From: Streptomyces sp. MUM 2J
Lineage (GTDB): Bacteria > Actinomycetota > Actinomycetes > Streptomycetales > Streptomycetaceae
Length of the DNA stretch: 64,000 nucleotides
Assembly: GCF_022414535.1 (NCBI RefSeq)
Contig: NZ_JADWYM010000013.1
Coordinates: forward strand, 62,001 to 126,000
Reading direction: 5' to 3'
Of this stretch, positions 1-8,263 are shown piece after piece. Positions within the stretch are counted from its first letter, which is position 1. The number at the start of each line of letters is the position of its first letter. The position numbers and the translations under genes are program-made. The notes under the pieces are model-generated. The model worked only from the letters and a program-made list of their open reading frames with translations, was not told the DNA's origin and ran no database searches.

Positions 1-259
1 TCTCGCCTCGGGCGGCGGTGGCGGTGAGGGTGGCGCCGCGCACCGAGAGCGCGGCGGCCACGGTGGGCAGGATTCCGTCGCGGCGGTGACGGAGCGTGGG
101 GGCGTGGGGAGTCTCGGTGGAGCTCCAGCCGACACGGGGGTCACCGGAGGGGCCGGCGGTGCCGCCCGGCGCGGTGCGGGGGTCGCCGGAGGCGGCGCGG
201 GGGCCGGCAGGCGTCCTGGAGTGCGGCGCTTCGTGTGTACTTGTTCGTGTGGCGTTCAT
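1..259 (-). CDS. YwqJ-related putative deaminase, N-terminal part (runs off the window)
   Basis: Only the first ~86 codons are inside the window; the gene continues past base 1. A disordered Ala/Gly/Pro/Thr-rich leader of about 45 residues is followed by GDPRVGWSSTE and LRHRRDGILPTVAAALSVRG. From memory, this is the conserved opening of Streptomyces proteins annotated as YwqJ-related deaminase, a deaminase-fold family found in polymorphic toxin systems. The catalytic His/Cys motifs lie outside the window, so activity cannot be judged. ATG at 259 is preferred over ATG at 268 because the GGGAGGGG ribosome site abuts 268 but lies about 9 bases from 259. It is divergent from the HNH-SUKH gene at 564. 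The family call is recognition, not alignment. Confidence 0.6.
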   Translation of the reverse strand, partial: MNATRTSTHEAPHSRTPAGPRAASGDPRTAPGGTAGPSGDPRVGWSSTETPHAPTLRHRRDGILPTVAAALSVRGATLTATAARGE

Positions 260-404
260 GGTCGTCATCCCCTCCCGAGCATCCCCCCGGTCGACCCAGA
301 CTGCCAAATGGCGTGGTGTGTGCGGAAGCTGGGGCCGCGCGACACGCCCGTGGCAGGCCGGATTGTCACGGTGGGTGATGGCCGGTGACGAAACCGGAGG
401 CCCG

Positions 405-433
405 GTGACCGGGGTCGGCGCACCGCATAGGCT
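405..433 (+). promoter_or_regulatory. Probable promoter of the HNH-SUKH gene
   Basis: TAGGCT at 428-433 matches the Streptomyces housekeeping -10 (TAGRNT) and sits 17 bases after GTGACC at 405-410, a weak -35. This would start a transcript near 440 with a leader of about 120 bases. The rest of the 260-563 gap shows no gene. Confidence 0.4.
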
Positions 434-563
434 GTCGGCACCGCGATGGGCGCGGCCAACGCGTGGAGACCGTTGGAGACAGTCGGACACGGGGCGTGGC
501 GAGCCGGAGCCGGAAGGTCAGGTCGCTGTCGGCTCGTACAGAGTGCCGCAGGGGGCAACCGCC

Positions 564-1592
564 ATGACGACAGGTCGGCTCGGGCAGCGAGCCGCGCCGC
601 CGAACGCGGCCTACGCCGGGCAGGTCGTGCACTTCCCGGATCCGGTCCGGGCCGCCCGGCACCCCAGAGGGGTGCGGGTGGACGGGAGTGGCTACCCCGA
701 CTTCTCGCCCTACGCGCGCGCGGCGGTGGAGATCGCGGAGCCTCCGGAGGGTTTCGGCGTCGACGAGTTGAGGCTGACGGACTACGTGTCGGCCAACGCG
801 GCGCTGGCGGCGAGCGGCCACGCGTTGTGGGACACGGTGCCGAACGTGGCGACGCCGCACGGCTGGACGTGGCACCACGCGGTGCACTCGCGGCGGCTTG
901 AGCTGGTTCCGGTCGAGGTGAAGGCCCTGCTGCGGCATCACGGTGGTGTGGCGACGGCGTCGGTGGACCAGGCCAAGCGGGGTACGCGGCACCTGCAGGA
1001 GGCGCGCCCGGCGCATGTCCGGCTGCCGAAGTCGGGTGTGGCGGTGACGGAGCAACAGGTGCTGGGGGTCGAGGAGGACCTGGGCTACCGGTTGCCGGGG
1101 GCGTACCGGTCGTTCCTGAAGGCGGCGGGTGGGTGCGCGCCGGTGGGGGCGGCGCTGGACGCCGAGTTGGGGCTGCTGGTCGACCAGCCGTTCTTCACGG
1201 TGCGGGACGAGGCCGCGGTCAACGACCTGGTGTACGTCAACAAGTGCCTGCGGGACCACCTGACCAAGGACTACCTGGGTGTCGGCTTCGTACAGGGCGG
1301 GTTGCTGGCCGTGAAGGTGAAGGGCGGCCGGGTCGGCTCGGTGTGGTTCTGCGCATACGACGACGCGCGGGACGTGGATCCGGCGTGGACGCCGGCGGAG
1401 CGTGCGGAGCGGCTGCTGCTGCCGTGCGGTGACGACTTCGACGCCTTCCTGTCCCGGCTGGCGGGGAATCCGCCGGAGTTGAAGACGGTGGCGGATCTGA
1501 TGGTGGACGGCGGGTTCGCGCGTCCGGTGCCCGTTTCTTCCGCGGGGGGATCCGCTGGTTCCTCCGCGGGTTCTTCCGTGGTCGGGGAGTGA
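564..1592 (+). CDS. HNH (WHH/LHH-type) nuclease domain fused to a SMI1/KNR4 (SUKH) domain
   Basis: 342 residues with two recognisable halves. Residues ~43-130 contain YPDFSPYA, then WTWHH, LELVP and HHGG. This order is typical of the small HNH nucleases (WHH/LHH types) used as toxins in polymorphic secretion systems; the HH pair and later HH would be metal/catalytic residues. Residues ~158-300 start VEEDLGYRLPGAYRSFL, the usual entry of a SUKH (SMI1/KNR4) domain, normally the immunity partner of such nucleases. The tail is Ser/Gly-rich. No signal peptide or TM is visible. ATG 564 follows a G-rich site (CAGGGGGC) about 10 bases upstream; the open frame extends further upstream but without family-like sequence. 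It lies 7 bases before the next gene and is probably co-transcribed with it. Confidence 0.7.
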   Translation: MTTGRLGQRAAPPNAAYAGQVVHFPDPVRAARHPRGVRVDGSGYPDFSPYARAAVEIAEPPEGFGVDELRLTDYVSANAALAASGHALWDTVPNVATPHGWTWHHAVHSRRLELVPVEVKALLRHHGGVATASVDQAKRGTRHLQEARPAHVRLPKSGVAVTEQQVLGVEEDLGYRLPGAYRSFLKAAGGCAPVGAALDAELGLLVDQPFFTVRDEAAVNDLVYVNKCLRDHLTKDYLGVGFVQGGLLAVKVKGGRVGSVWFCAYDDARDVDPAWTPAERAERLLLPCGDDFDAFLSRLAGNPPELKTVADLMVDGGFARPVPVSSAGGSAGSSAGSSVVGE

Positions 1593-1599
1593 GCTGGCG

Positions 1600-4278
1600 A
1601 TGGTGACGTTCGCGCAGGCGCAGGAGCGCGCGGAGGAGTGGGTCAACGGGGACGTTCCCGCGTACCAGCACCGTGAGGTGCGGGTGCGGGAGTTCGAGCT
1701 CGGGTTCGTGGTGTGGGCCGAGGACCGCGTGGACGGGCCGCGTTCGGACGGAGGCGCGCAGCGGCTGGTGATCGCCCGGGACAGCGGCGAGGCCACGCTG
1801 TGGCCGGCACTGCCGGTGGGGGAGGTGATCCGCCGGTACGAGGAGGAGTACGGGCGGGCCGACGAACCGCAGGACGCGGTACCGGCCCCCGCGGCACGGG
1901 TCGATCTGAACCAGACGTCGTTCCTGCTGAGTCCGCCGGTGTGGTTGCAGGAGGCGGCGGACAAACTGGGGATCCAGGACCGGCGGGGCGATGAGCGCGA
2001 CGGTTCTGCTGCTGCTGCTGCTGCTGCCGCCGCCGCCGCCGGGCCGGCCGTGGGCGGCGGTGCTCCCGGTGCCGCCGGCGGGCGGTCCGTTGCCGCCGAT
2101 CAGCCTGCGGGAGCGGGGGCGCTCGCCCCGACGCAGGCGGGTCCCGGCGTCCCGGTTCCGGGTGGGCCCGGTGCGGCGCCCGTGCCCGAAGGGGCCACGC
2201 CGTGGACGGGTACGGACACCAACGCCGACCCGGGCGAAGACCGTTCCGTTCCGCTTCCGGCGACCGTGTTCGCGCCCCAGCTGAGCGGGGACGCGGACGA
2301 GGACCTTCCTCCGTTGGCCGCACCGGAGGCCGAGACGGCACTGATCACGGGCGGGAGCCGGCTTCCGCGGACGGCGGTGGCACCGGCGCTCGACGCGTCG
2401 GGTGCGCCGGTGGTGCAGGGCATGGGCGGGGCGCACGGTGATGTCGGTGCGCCGGGGGGTGTGCAGGCGGCGCGGGCTGAGGGCGCGTCGGCGACGCCGG
2501 GCGCTCCCGCAGCGGCGCGCGCGCCGGGCAGCACGCCGCCTCCGCCTCCGGGCGCGCCCGGCGCAGGTGTCCCCGCTCCGGGCGCGCCGTCCTACGGCTA
2601 CCCGGCGGGCGGCACGCCTCCGCCTCCGGGCGCTCCCAGTTACGGCTATCCGCAAGGGCCCGGCGCTCCCGCGGGCCCGGCGACTGCGCCGCCGGGCGGT
2701 CCCCAGGGCGCTCCGGTGCCCGGTGCGCCGCAGCCCCCGGGCGACCCGGGAGCACCGGGACGACCGCTCGCACCGAACGCCGGTGACATCGCCGACGCCG
2801 CGACCAGCAAGGCCGCGCCGCCACCACGCCGCGGCAGGGGTGCGCCGCCTCCGCCTCCGCCGGGTGCCCCGGGCATGCCGGGCGGCGGTGCGGTCGGGGA
2901 TGCCGTGCCTCCGCCCCCACCGGGTGCGGCGGGTGGATACGTGCCGACGCAACTGGTGTCGGCGCTGGGGCCCGACGGACCAGAGGGCGCGCAGCAGGGG
3001 GCGAGCGCCCCGAACGCACCGAACGCACCGAACGCGCCGGGCGCACCGCAGTCTCCGGGCGCCCCGGGCATGCCGAATCCGCCGGCCGCGCCGGGTGGTT
3101 CCGCCGGGGGCGCGCATGGTGCCGTCCACCATGCGGAAACCGTGCTGGCCGCGCCCCCCGTGGCCGGACCCGGTGCGCCTCCAGCGCCTCCGGTCCCCGG
3201 TGCGCCGCAGTCGGTGGCGCCGGGGGCGATGCCCCCGCCTCCGGGCCGGCCGATTCCGGGCGGGCCGCCGGCGGCGTATGGCTACCCGCAGCAGCCGCCC
3301 GGGCGGCCGACCGTCGGTCCCGGCTACCAGGCGGTGCTGCGCTACCGCGCGCAGGACGGTTCGGAGCAGCAGCTGATCCGGCGTTCGGCGCCGGGTACGC
3401 CGCACCCGGAGTGGCAGATCTTCCACGAGCTGCGCGCCATGAACGTGCCGCCGGACCAGGTGCTGGAGCTGCACACCGAGCTGGAGTCGTGCGAGCTGCC
3501 GGGGGCCTACTGCGCGCGGATGATCCGGGAGCAGTGGCCGCAGGCGCGGATCACGAGCATCGCGCCGTACGGCACGGACCACGCGAGCCGGCAGCAGGGC
3601 ATGCAGCGGCTCCTGGCGCACCAGGGCGAGTTGCACCAGGTGGCGGACGGTCCCGCGCGCATGGCGCCGGTGCGGGCGCCGTTGCCTCCGGTGCAGCCGT
3701 TGCCTCCGGTGCCGCCGGAGGGGATCGCGCAGGAGCTGGGCGCGGCCTTCGGGCCGGGCGTGTTCCACTTCGAGCAGGCGGCGGTGTCCCGCCAGGGCGT
3801 GCCGCCGATCGTGGCGCACACGCTGGTGGTGGCCGGACTGCCCGTGGACGTGGGCCCCTTCTTCTGGGCCCAGGCCCAGCCGGGGCGGCCGGTGCCGACG
3901 CTGGCGGAGCTGGCGGCCGAGCGCCGGCTGCAGCCTGCCGTGGACGCGGGCTCGTACCTCGTCATGGGCAGCGACTTCGGCAAGGCGCTCTGCGTGCAGT
4001 ACGGCACGGCGAACATCGTCGCGGTGCCGGTGGAGGCGGGGCCGGGGGGTGTGCCGGTGCCGCCGCAGTTCGTGAACTCCGGGCTGCCCGAGTTCCAGCG
4101 CTGCCTGGCGCTGCTCGGCCGGATGTGGCGGCTGCGGTTCGGGCTCAACCAGGAGCAGGCCGGTCGCTGGACGGTCGACTTCCAGGCCCAGTTGGCCTCG
4201 CTGGATCCGGCGGCGCTCGGTTCGCCGGAGAACTGGTGGTCGGTGCTGCTGGAGCAGATGTGGGACGGGTTGCTGTGA
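1600..4278 (+). CDS. Imm35-like / Pro-Gly-rich / deaminase-like / SUKH-4 fusion protein
   Basis: 892 residues. Residues 1-85 (VTFAQAQERAEEWVNGD, later LVIARDSGEATLWP) resemble the Imm35/YrhB-type immunity domain. Residues ~130-560 are low-complexity Ala/Pro/Gly with runs such as PPPPGAP, PSYGYP and NAPNAPNAP. Residues ~573-680 hold HPEWQIFHEL and CELPGAYCARM, a His/Glu then Cys-x(6)-Cys arrangement that suggests a cytidine-deaminase-fold domain of the toxin superfamily; the exact clade is uncertain. Residues ~705-892 (GIAQELGAAFG to WWSVLLEQMW) match the SUKH-4 immunity family. The protein thus looks like a toxin-like domain flanked by two immunity-like domains. ATG 1600 is 7 bases after the upstream stop. 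No secretion signal is seen, so the role may be intracellular. Function beyond the domain calls is unknown. Confidence 0.65.
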   Translation: MVTFAQAQERAEEWVNGDVPAYQHREVRVREFELGFVVWAEDRVDGPRSDGGAQRLVIARDSGEATLWPALPVGEVIRRYEEEYGRADEPQDAVPAPAARVDLNQTSFLLSPPVWLQEAADKLGIQDRRGDERDGSAAAAAAAAAAAGPAVGGGAPGAAGGRSVAADQPAGAGALAPTQAGPGVPVPGGPGAAPVPEGATPWTGTDTNADPGEDRSVPLPATVFAPQLSGDADEDLPPLAAPEAETALITGGSRLPRTAVAPALDASGAPVVQGMGGAHGDVGAPGGVQAARAEGASATPGAPAAARAPGSTPPPPPGAPGAGVPAPGAPSYGYPAGGTPPPPGAPSYGYPQGPGAPAGPATAPPGGPQGAPVPGAPQPPGDPGAPGRPLAPNAGDIADAATSKAAPPPRRGRGAPPPPPPGAPGMPGGGAVGDAVPPPPPGAAGGYVPTQLVSALGPDGPEGAQQGASAPNAPNAPNAPGAPQSPGAPGMPNPPAAPGGSAGGAHGAVHHAETVLAAPPVAGPGAPPAPPVPGAPQSVAPGAMPPPPGRPIPGGPPAAYGYPQQPPGRPTVGPGYQAVLRYRAQDGSEQQLIRRSAPGTPHPEWQIFHELRAMNVPPDQVLELHTELESCELPGAYCARMIREQWPQARITSIAPYGTDHASRQQGMQRLLAHQGELHQVADGPARMAPVRAPLPPVQPLPPVPPEGIAQELGAAFGPGVFHFEQAAVSRQGVPPIVAHTLVVAGLPVDVGPFFWAQAQPGRPVPTLAELAAERRLQPAVDAGSYLVMGSDFGKALCVQYGTANIVAVPVEAGPGGVPVPPQFVNSGLPEFQRCLALLGRMWRLRFGLNQEQAGRWTVDFQAQLASLDPAALGSPENWWSVLLEQMWDGLL
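2008..2040 (+). repeat. (GCT)6(GCC)5 triplet repeat inside a coding region
   Basis: Eleven consecutive alanine codons, six GCT then five GCC, at the start of the low-complexity linker of the 1600-4278 protein. Length changes would stay in frame and alter only the alanine run. Confidence 0.9.
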
Positions 4279-4306
4279 CGCGCCTCCCGCGCTGAGGCCG
4301 AGGCAG

Positions 4307-4344
4307 GAGGGCCGTTTCCCGGTCGCGGAACCGGGGCGGCCCTC
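4307..4344 (+). terminator. Hairpin terminator after the toxin/immunity-like operon
   Basis: GAGGGCCG (4307-4314) pairs with CGGCCCTC (4337-4344), with a further CCCGGT/ACCGGG stem inside. It begins 29 bases after the stop of the 1600-4278 gene. There is no strong T-tract, as is usual in Streptomyces. Confidence 0.65.
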
Positions 4345-4385
4345 TTCGTCTGTGCCGCAGGCCGTGACTTTTCGGCGGAGTGTCG

Positions 4386-4436
4386 CGTTATGAACACTTA
4401 TGCCCGATCCATCAAGATGTGCGCGAAATCATAACG
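4386..4436. promoter_or_regulatory. AT-rich upstream region with a perfect 8-bp inverted repeat
   Basis: CGTTATGA (4386-4393) and TCATAACG (4429-4436) are perfect inverted repeats about 35 bases apart. They lie in an unusually AT-rich stretch ending about 33 bases before the coiled-coil gene start. Likely promoter or operator; no recognised regulator consensus. Confidence 0.35.
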
Positions 4437-4468
4437 TTTGCGCCAGCTCGGTGGAGAGGGGTTCCAGG

Positions 4469-5353
4469 ATGAGCGGTACACCGGTCTCACCCCATGGCTT
4501 CGCGGCCGTACGGGGGCGTGGCTATCGGCCCGGACGGGTCGACGCCTACGTCGACGCCCTCTGTCGGGACCGTGACGCCACCTGGGAGCGCGCCGCCTGT
4601 CTCACCGTGCTCGCCAGGGACATGGAGGCGCAGGCGGAGGGGTTGCGGGAGACGGTCGCGTCCCTCGTGCCACAGACGTACGAGGAGCTCGGGGAGCGCG
4701 CGCGGCGCGTGTTCGAGCTCGCGGAGGAGGAGGCGGCGGCTGTTCGGGAGCGGGCGCGGCGTGACGCGCGCGAGTGTGTTGCGCAGGCGGAGGCACACGC
4801 CCTCGGCGTGCGCAGGGCAGCGCGGGAGGAGGCGGACGCGCTCCGCGCGGATGCCGAGGAACACGCCGGTCGGCGCCTCCAGGAGACGCGCGCCGAAGCC
4901 GACGGCATCCGTGTCGCCGCCCGGCGCGAGGTGAAGGCCGGCCGCAGCGAATCGCTGACGGCGCTGCGCGGGACGCGGCAGCGCACCAGCGGCATGCTGG
5001 CCGACACGGAGAGGGAGCACGCCGCGCGGTGGGCCGACGCGGAGCGGGCGGACGCCGAGCGGGCAGCCGCACTTGACGCCCGCCACGCGCGGCGCGTGAC
5101 GCACGCCGAGGAGGCGTTGTCCGAGGCGGAGGCTGCGCTCGCCGAGGCGAAGGAGTCCGCCCGCCGCCGCCAGGAGGAGGCGCGGGCGCACGCCGCGGAA
5201 CTGCTGGCGCAAGCGCGCCTGCGGGAGGACCGCATCGTGCGCGAGACGGAGTGTCTGCTGCGCGAGCACGGGGAACTGTGGGACGACGTGCAGGCGCACA
5301 TGGATCGCATGCGTTCCAGCCTGAGCGCGCTCACGGCGCGCGCAGCCGAGTAG
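4469..5353 (+). CDS. DivIVA-like coiled-coil protein (often annotated cellulose-binding protein)
   Basis: 294 residues. Residues ~7-35 read HGFAAVRGRGYRP then VDAYVDAL, the short N-terminal motif of DivIVA/GpsB-like proteins in actinobacteria. The rest is almost wholly Ala/Glu/Arg-rich heptad sequence (EEEAAAVRERARRDARE and similar), predicted to be one long coiled coil. From memory, such Streptomyces proteins carry the label cellulose-binding protein, for which the sequence gives no support. A cytoskeletal or polar-scaffold role is the more likely inference. ATG 4469 has GGAGAGGGG at about the right distance; the frame is open further upstream but without a ribosome site. There are no TM segments. 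It converges with the MFS gene downstream. Confidence 0.65.
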   Translation: MSGTPVSPHGFAAVRGRGYRPGRVDAYVDALCRDRDATWERAACLTVLARDMEAQAEGLRETVASLVPQTYEELGERARRVFELAEEEAAAVRERARRDARECVAQAEAHALGVRRAAREEADALRADAEEHAGRRLQETRAEADGIRVAARREVKAGRSESLTALRGTRQRTSGMLADTEREHAARWADAERADAERAAALDARHARRVTHAEEALSEAEAALAEAKESARRRQEEARAHAAELLAQARLREDRIVRETECLLREHGELWDDVQAHMDRMRSSLSALTARAAE

Positions 5354-5484
5354 TGCGCGCCCAGCGCGCGCTCCCTGCCGCCCGGTGATGTCCTTGGTCT
5401 GGCTCGCCCCACACCCGGCCTCGGCTGTCGCCGGGGCTGTCGACTCGCACCTCTGCGGACGGGTACGGCCCGCTGGAGCGGGAC

Positions 5485-6981
5485 TCAGTCCTTCAGGATC
5501 GGGAAGCGTCGCGGCGCGACGAACAGCAGGGCCAGGAAGGCGAGTGCCGCGGCGCAAGAGGCGCCCAGGTACACGGCGTGCACCGCGTCGGCGATGGCGC
5601 GCCGCGCCGCCTCCGGGGCCGCACCGGACTCCCACGCACGCGTGACGGAGTCCAGATCGCCGGCACCGCCCAGGCGGGAGGCGAGCACCCCATTGGCGAC
5701 GGCGCCGAAGACCGAGGCTCCGATCGTCTGACCGGTCTGGCGGCAGAACAGCACGGACGCGGTCGCCGTACCGCGCTCCGTCCACCCGACCGTCGACTGG
5801 ACGCCGACGATGAGGGGGAGCTGGAACAGGCCGAGCGCCGCGCCGAGCAGCAGCATCAGCAGGGTCGGCTGCCACGCCGACCCCGGGTACGGCAGGAAGG
5901 GGAACGCGAACAGGATCAGCGCGGCCGCACCGATGCCGAGCATCGCCGTGTTCCGGAAGCCGATCCTGCGGTAGACGTGCTGGCTCAGCGCCGCCGACAC
6001 CGGCCAGCTCACCGTCCACACGGTCAGCACGAACCCGGCGGCCACCGGAGCCAGGCCCAGCACCGACTGCGCGTAGGTGGGCAGGAAGACGGTGGGGGCG
6101 ACCATCAGCAGGCCCAGCGCGGCCAGCGCCAGGTTGACCGCCGCGATCGTGCGGCGGCGCCACACCCACCCGGGGATGATCGGCTCGGCTGCCCGGCGTT
6201 CGACGGCGACCACCACCGCCACCAGCACGAGACCCGTACCGAACAGGGCGGCCGAGGGCCGCGACAGCCATGGCCAGGCCACCCCGCCCTGCACCAGCGC
6301 GGTCAGCAGCACGCCCCCGCAGACGAACACCGCGACGGCACCGGCCCAGTCGACACGGGCGCGTGGCGCCGCCTCCCGCTCCGGCTCGTGGAGATGACGC
6401 ACGATCAGCCACAGGGCCACCGCGCCGATGGGCACGTTCACCAGGAAGATCCACCGCCAGTCCGCGTACGCCACGAGGACGCCGCCCAGTCCCGGCCCGC
6501 CGATGGCCGACACCGCCCAGACCGTGGACAGCTTCGCCTGGATCCGCGGACGCTCCTCCAGCGGGTACAGGTCGGCGGCGAGTGTCTGCACCGTGCCCTG
6601 GAGGGCGCCGCCGCCCAGCCCCTGCAGGATGCGGAAGGCGATGAGGGCGCCCATGTTCCAGGCGGCCGCGCACAGCAGCGAGCCGAGCAGGAACAGCGAG
6701 GCGCCGGCGACCAGGACCGGTTTGCGGCCGAAGGTGTCGGACAGCCTGCCGTACACGGGCAGGGTGACGGTCACGGCGAGCAGGTAGCCGGAGAACAGCC
6801 AGGAGAACACGGAGAAGCCGCCGAGGTCGCCGACGATCTGCGGGACGGCCGTGGAGACGATGATGGCGTCCAGGGCCGCCAGCGCCATCGTGAGCATCAG
6901 CGCGGCGACGACCGCCGCGCGCCGCCCGGTTCCGGCGTGCGGTGCGGCTCCGCCCCGTGTCGCAGGTGTCGTACTGCCCAC
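5485..6981 (-). CDS. MFS multidrug-type exporter (DHA2-like, ~14 TM)
   Basis: 498 residues, a drug:H+ antiporter of the major facilitator superfamily. TM1 carries LDAIIVSTAVPQIVGDLGG, followed by the loop motif GRLSDTFGRKPVLV (motif A). The length and number of hydrophobic stretches fit the 14-TM DHA2 group. The C-terminus ends in a short cytoplasmic tail (PRRFPILKD). GTG 6981 is chosen because GGAGGGG lies 5 bases before it; longer in-frame starts would add a non-hydrophobic Arg-rich leader. It is divergent from the ABC cassette at 7475, with no adjacent TetR regulator. Substrate unknown. Confidence 0.85.
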   Translation of the reverse strand: MGSTTPATRGGAAPHAGTGRRAAVVAALMLTMALAALDAIIVSTAVPQIVGDLGGFSVFSWLFSGYLLAVTVTLPVYGRLSDTFGRKPVLVAGASLFLLGSLLCAAAWNMGALIAFRILQGLGGGALQGTVQTLAADLYPLEERPRIQAKLSTVWAVSAIGGPGLGGVLVAYADWRWIFLVNVPIGAVALWLIVRHLHEPEREAAPRARVDWAGAVAVFVCGGVLLTALVQGGVAWPWLSRPSAALFGTGLVLVAVVVAVERRAAEPIIPGWVWRRRTIAAVNLALAALGLLMVAPTVFLPTYAQSVLGLAPVAAGFVLTVWTVSWPVSAALSQHVYRRIGFRNTAMLGIGAAALILFAFPFLPYPGSAWQPTLLMLLLGAALGLFQLPLIVGVQSTVGWTERGTATASVLFCRQTGQTIGASVFGAVANGVLASRLGGAGDLDSVTRAWESGAAPEAARRAIADAVHAVYLGASCAAALAFLALLFVAPRRFPILKD

Positions 6982-7474
6982 CGGATCCCCTCCGTTCACC
7001 GTGCCGCGCGAGCCGGGGGCACGCCGTGCGTCCCGTGCCCCTTGCAGGCATCTGCCGTCGGACAGCTTCCCATCGGGGTCGGGGCGGCGGGAGGTGGAGT
7101 CCGGTTGCGCCGGAAGGCGGAGCCGGACCCCGAGACCGTCTCCACCCCGCGAGGGACGGCCCCTAGGGGTATCTCCGCACCAAGGGTCGGGGACGGGTCG
7201 TACCGGCGGAGGACGAGACGGGGCACAGCCTGTCCTTAACCTGGCTTTACGCCGCTGGGGGCGGTTCACCGGACCGGAGCGGTGGGGTTATCCCCCCGGG
7301 CGGGACGGGGCCGCGCCCCAGCGCGCCGGACCGTCCGGGACGGAAGACTCGTCGGTGTCGTGAACCGGATCGGCCTCTCGATCCGATCACAGGGCAAGGG
7401 CCGACGAACACGCACCACCGACAACGACCCGCCGCGCAGCACTCTCATCTGCTGACCGACATAGGAGACTTACC
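6982..7474. other. Divergent promoter region between MFS exporter and ABC cassette
   Basis: 493 bases without a convincing gene. It contains the palindrome CCCTAGGG near 7160 and an AT-rich patch around 7212-7226 (TTAACC, TTTACG) that could serve the ABC promoter. AGGAGA near 7462 is the ribosome site for 7475. Confidence 0.4.
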
Positions 7475-8263
7475 GTGACATCGGCTGTGACCATCCCCAG
7501 GCACGGGGGTACTGGAGGGCGTACGGCCGTTGCCGCGCGGGCGCGGCAGGTCGTCAAGGCGTTCGGGGCCGGGGAGACCCGCGTCGTCGCCCTCGACCAC
7601 GTCGACGTGGACATCGCCCGCGGCCGTTTCACCGCGATCATGGGGCCCTCGGGGTCCGGCAAGTCCACGCTCATGCACTGCCTCGCCGGCCTCGACACCG
7701 TCACCAGTGGCGAGATCCACATCGACGAGACCGAGATCACCGGTCTGAAGGACAAGAAGCTCACGCAACTGCGGCGGGACCGGATCGGCTTCATCTTCCA
7801 GGCGTTCAACCTGCTGCCGACGCTGAACGCGCTGGAGAACATCACGCTGCCGATGGACATAGCCGGCCGCAAGCCGGACCGGGAGTGGCTGGAGCGGGTG
7901 GTCGAGACCGTCGGGCTGGCCGGCCGTCTCAAGCACCGGCCGGCGCAGTTGTCGGGCGGTCAGCAGCAGCGTGTGGCCGTCGCCCGCGCCCTCGCGGCCC
8001 GGCCGGAGATCATCTTCGGCGACGAGCCGACCGGCAACCTGGACTCCCGGGCGGGCGCGGAGGTACTCGGCTTCCTGCGCAGCTCCGTGGACGACCTCGG
8101 TCAGACGATCGTGATGGTCACGCACGACCCGGTGGCCGCCTCGTACGCCGACCGCGTGCTGTACCTCGCCGACGGCCGGATCGTCGACGAGATGCACCAG
8201 CCCACTGCCGACCAGGTCCTGGACCGCATGAAGGACTTCGACGCCCGGGGGCGCACGTCATGA
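7475..8263 (+). CDS. ABC transporter ATP-binding protein (LolD/MacB type)
   Basis: 262 residues, a complete nucleotide-binding domain. Walker A is GPSGSGKST, the Q-loop region is [18 protein letters not shown], the signature is [16 protein letters not shown], Walker B with the D-loop is [13 protein letters not shown], and the switch His is in [20 protein letters not shown] and DEPTGNLDS are typical of the LolD/MacB/FtsE-like ATPases that pair with FtsX-fold permeases. GTG 7475 is preceded by AGGAGA. Its stop overlaps the start of the permease gene (ATGA), so the pair is translationally coupled. A close paralogue lies at 39445-40218 on the other strand. The partner set suggests membrane-protein or envelope mechanotransmission rather than classical import; substrate unknown. 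Confidence 0.92.
   Translation: MTSAVTIPRHGGTGGRTAVAARARQVVKAFGAGETRVVALDHVDVDIARGRFTAIMGPSGSGKSTLMHCLAGLDTVTSGEIHIDETEITGLKDKKLTQLRRDRIGFIFQAFNLLPTLNALENITLPMDIAGRKPDREWLERVVETVGLAGRLKHRPAQLSGGQQQRVAVARALAARPEIIFGDEPTGNLDSRAGAEVLGFLRSSVDDLGQTIVMVTHDPVAASYADRVLYLADGRIVDEMHQPTADQVLDRMKDFDARGRTS

Noticed and set aside
2008..2040. GCT/GCC repeat as a phase-variation switch
   Set aside because: Triplet changes cannot shift the frame, so it would only alter an alanine run.
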